16,015 bases of DNA from an uncultured Lachnospiraceae bacterium (GTDB lineage: Bacteria > Bacillota_A > Clostridia > Lachnospirales > Lachnospiraceae), in NCBI GenBank assembly GCA_910585855.1, contig CAJUGZ010000066.1:1-16015 (forward strand), given 5' to 3'. Below, piece after piece: positions 16,010-16,015 of the stretch. Each line of letters opens with the position of its first letter. The first letter of the stretch is position 1. A program made the translations under genes and the position numbers. Below the pieces are notes generated by a model. That model ran no database searches, was not told the DNA's origin, and saw nothing but the letters and a program-made list of their open reading frames with translations.

Positions 16010-16015
16010 GGGGCG

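Noticed and set aside
1..16015. CRISPR array, tRNA or rRNA genes
   Set aside because: No regularly spaced direct repeats and no tRNA or rRNA-like sequence could be recognised on either strand.

Overview
The window looks like chromosomal DNA of a low-GC Firmicute, most likely a gut Clostridia/Lachnospiraceae-type bacterium. This is inferred from the AT-rich intergenic DNA, strong AAGGAGG-type ribosome binding sites, two lipoprotein signal peptides, a DUF3502-type sugar-binding lipoprotein and a Bacillus-type ManA domain. All nine genes lie on the + strand. Together they form a locus for capturing and digesting N-glycan-type (mannose/GlcNAc) oligosaccharides.

Layout. Bases 1-60 hold the right half of a palindromic intergenic element. 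Bases 61-266 are an AT-rich leader with a promoter and two small inverted repeats. Then come two ABC permeases (273-1256, 1272-2189), a solute-binding lipoprotein (2215-3690) and a GH130 mannosyl-GlcNAc-type phosphorylase (3715-4695). A 327-base gap carries a striking 140-base palindrome (4727-4866). Next is a GH42-like protein of unknown specificity (5023-7200), a second palindromic element (7214-7286), a cytosolic GH38 alpha-mannosidase (7346-10432) and a surface GH85 endo-beta-N-acetylglucosaminidase lipoprotein (10484-12976) whose C-terminal discoidin-like domain has been almost entirely lost. A ROK sugar kinase fused to mannose-6-phosphate isomerase (13089-15026) and NagB (15023-15748) follow, then an intrinsic terminator and a further hairpin.

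Inferred pathway. The GH85 lipoprotein cuts the chitobiose core of N-glycans at the cell surface. The released oligomannose-GlcNAc1 is bound by the lipoprotein and imported through the two permeases, with an ATPase encoded elsewhere. GH38 trims alpha-mannoses in the cytosol, and GH130 phosphorolyses the remaining Man-beta-1,4-GlcNAc to Man-1-phosphate and GlcNAc. The ROK-ManA fusion converts free mannose to fructose-6-phosphate, and NagB brings the GlcNAc branch to the same product. The deacetylase NagA, a phosphomannomutase and the transport ATPase are not in the window. The arrangement resembles the pneumococcal N-glycan locus (NgtS/P1/P2, EndoD, GH38, ROK).

Most worth a second look: the ROK-ManA fusion; the GH42-like protein that appears to lack both standard GH42 catalytic glutamates; the family of diverging palindromic elements between operon segments, two of which bracket that gene; and the rearranged 3' end of the GH85 gene.
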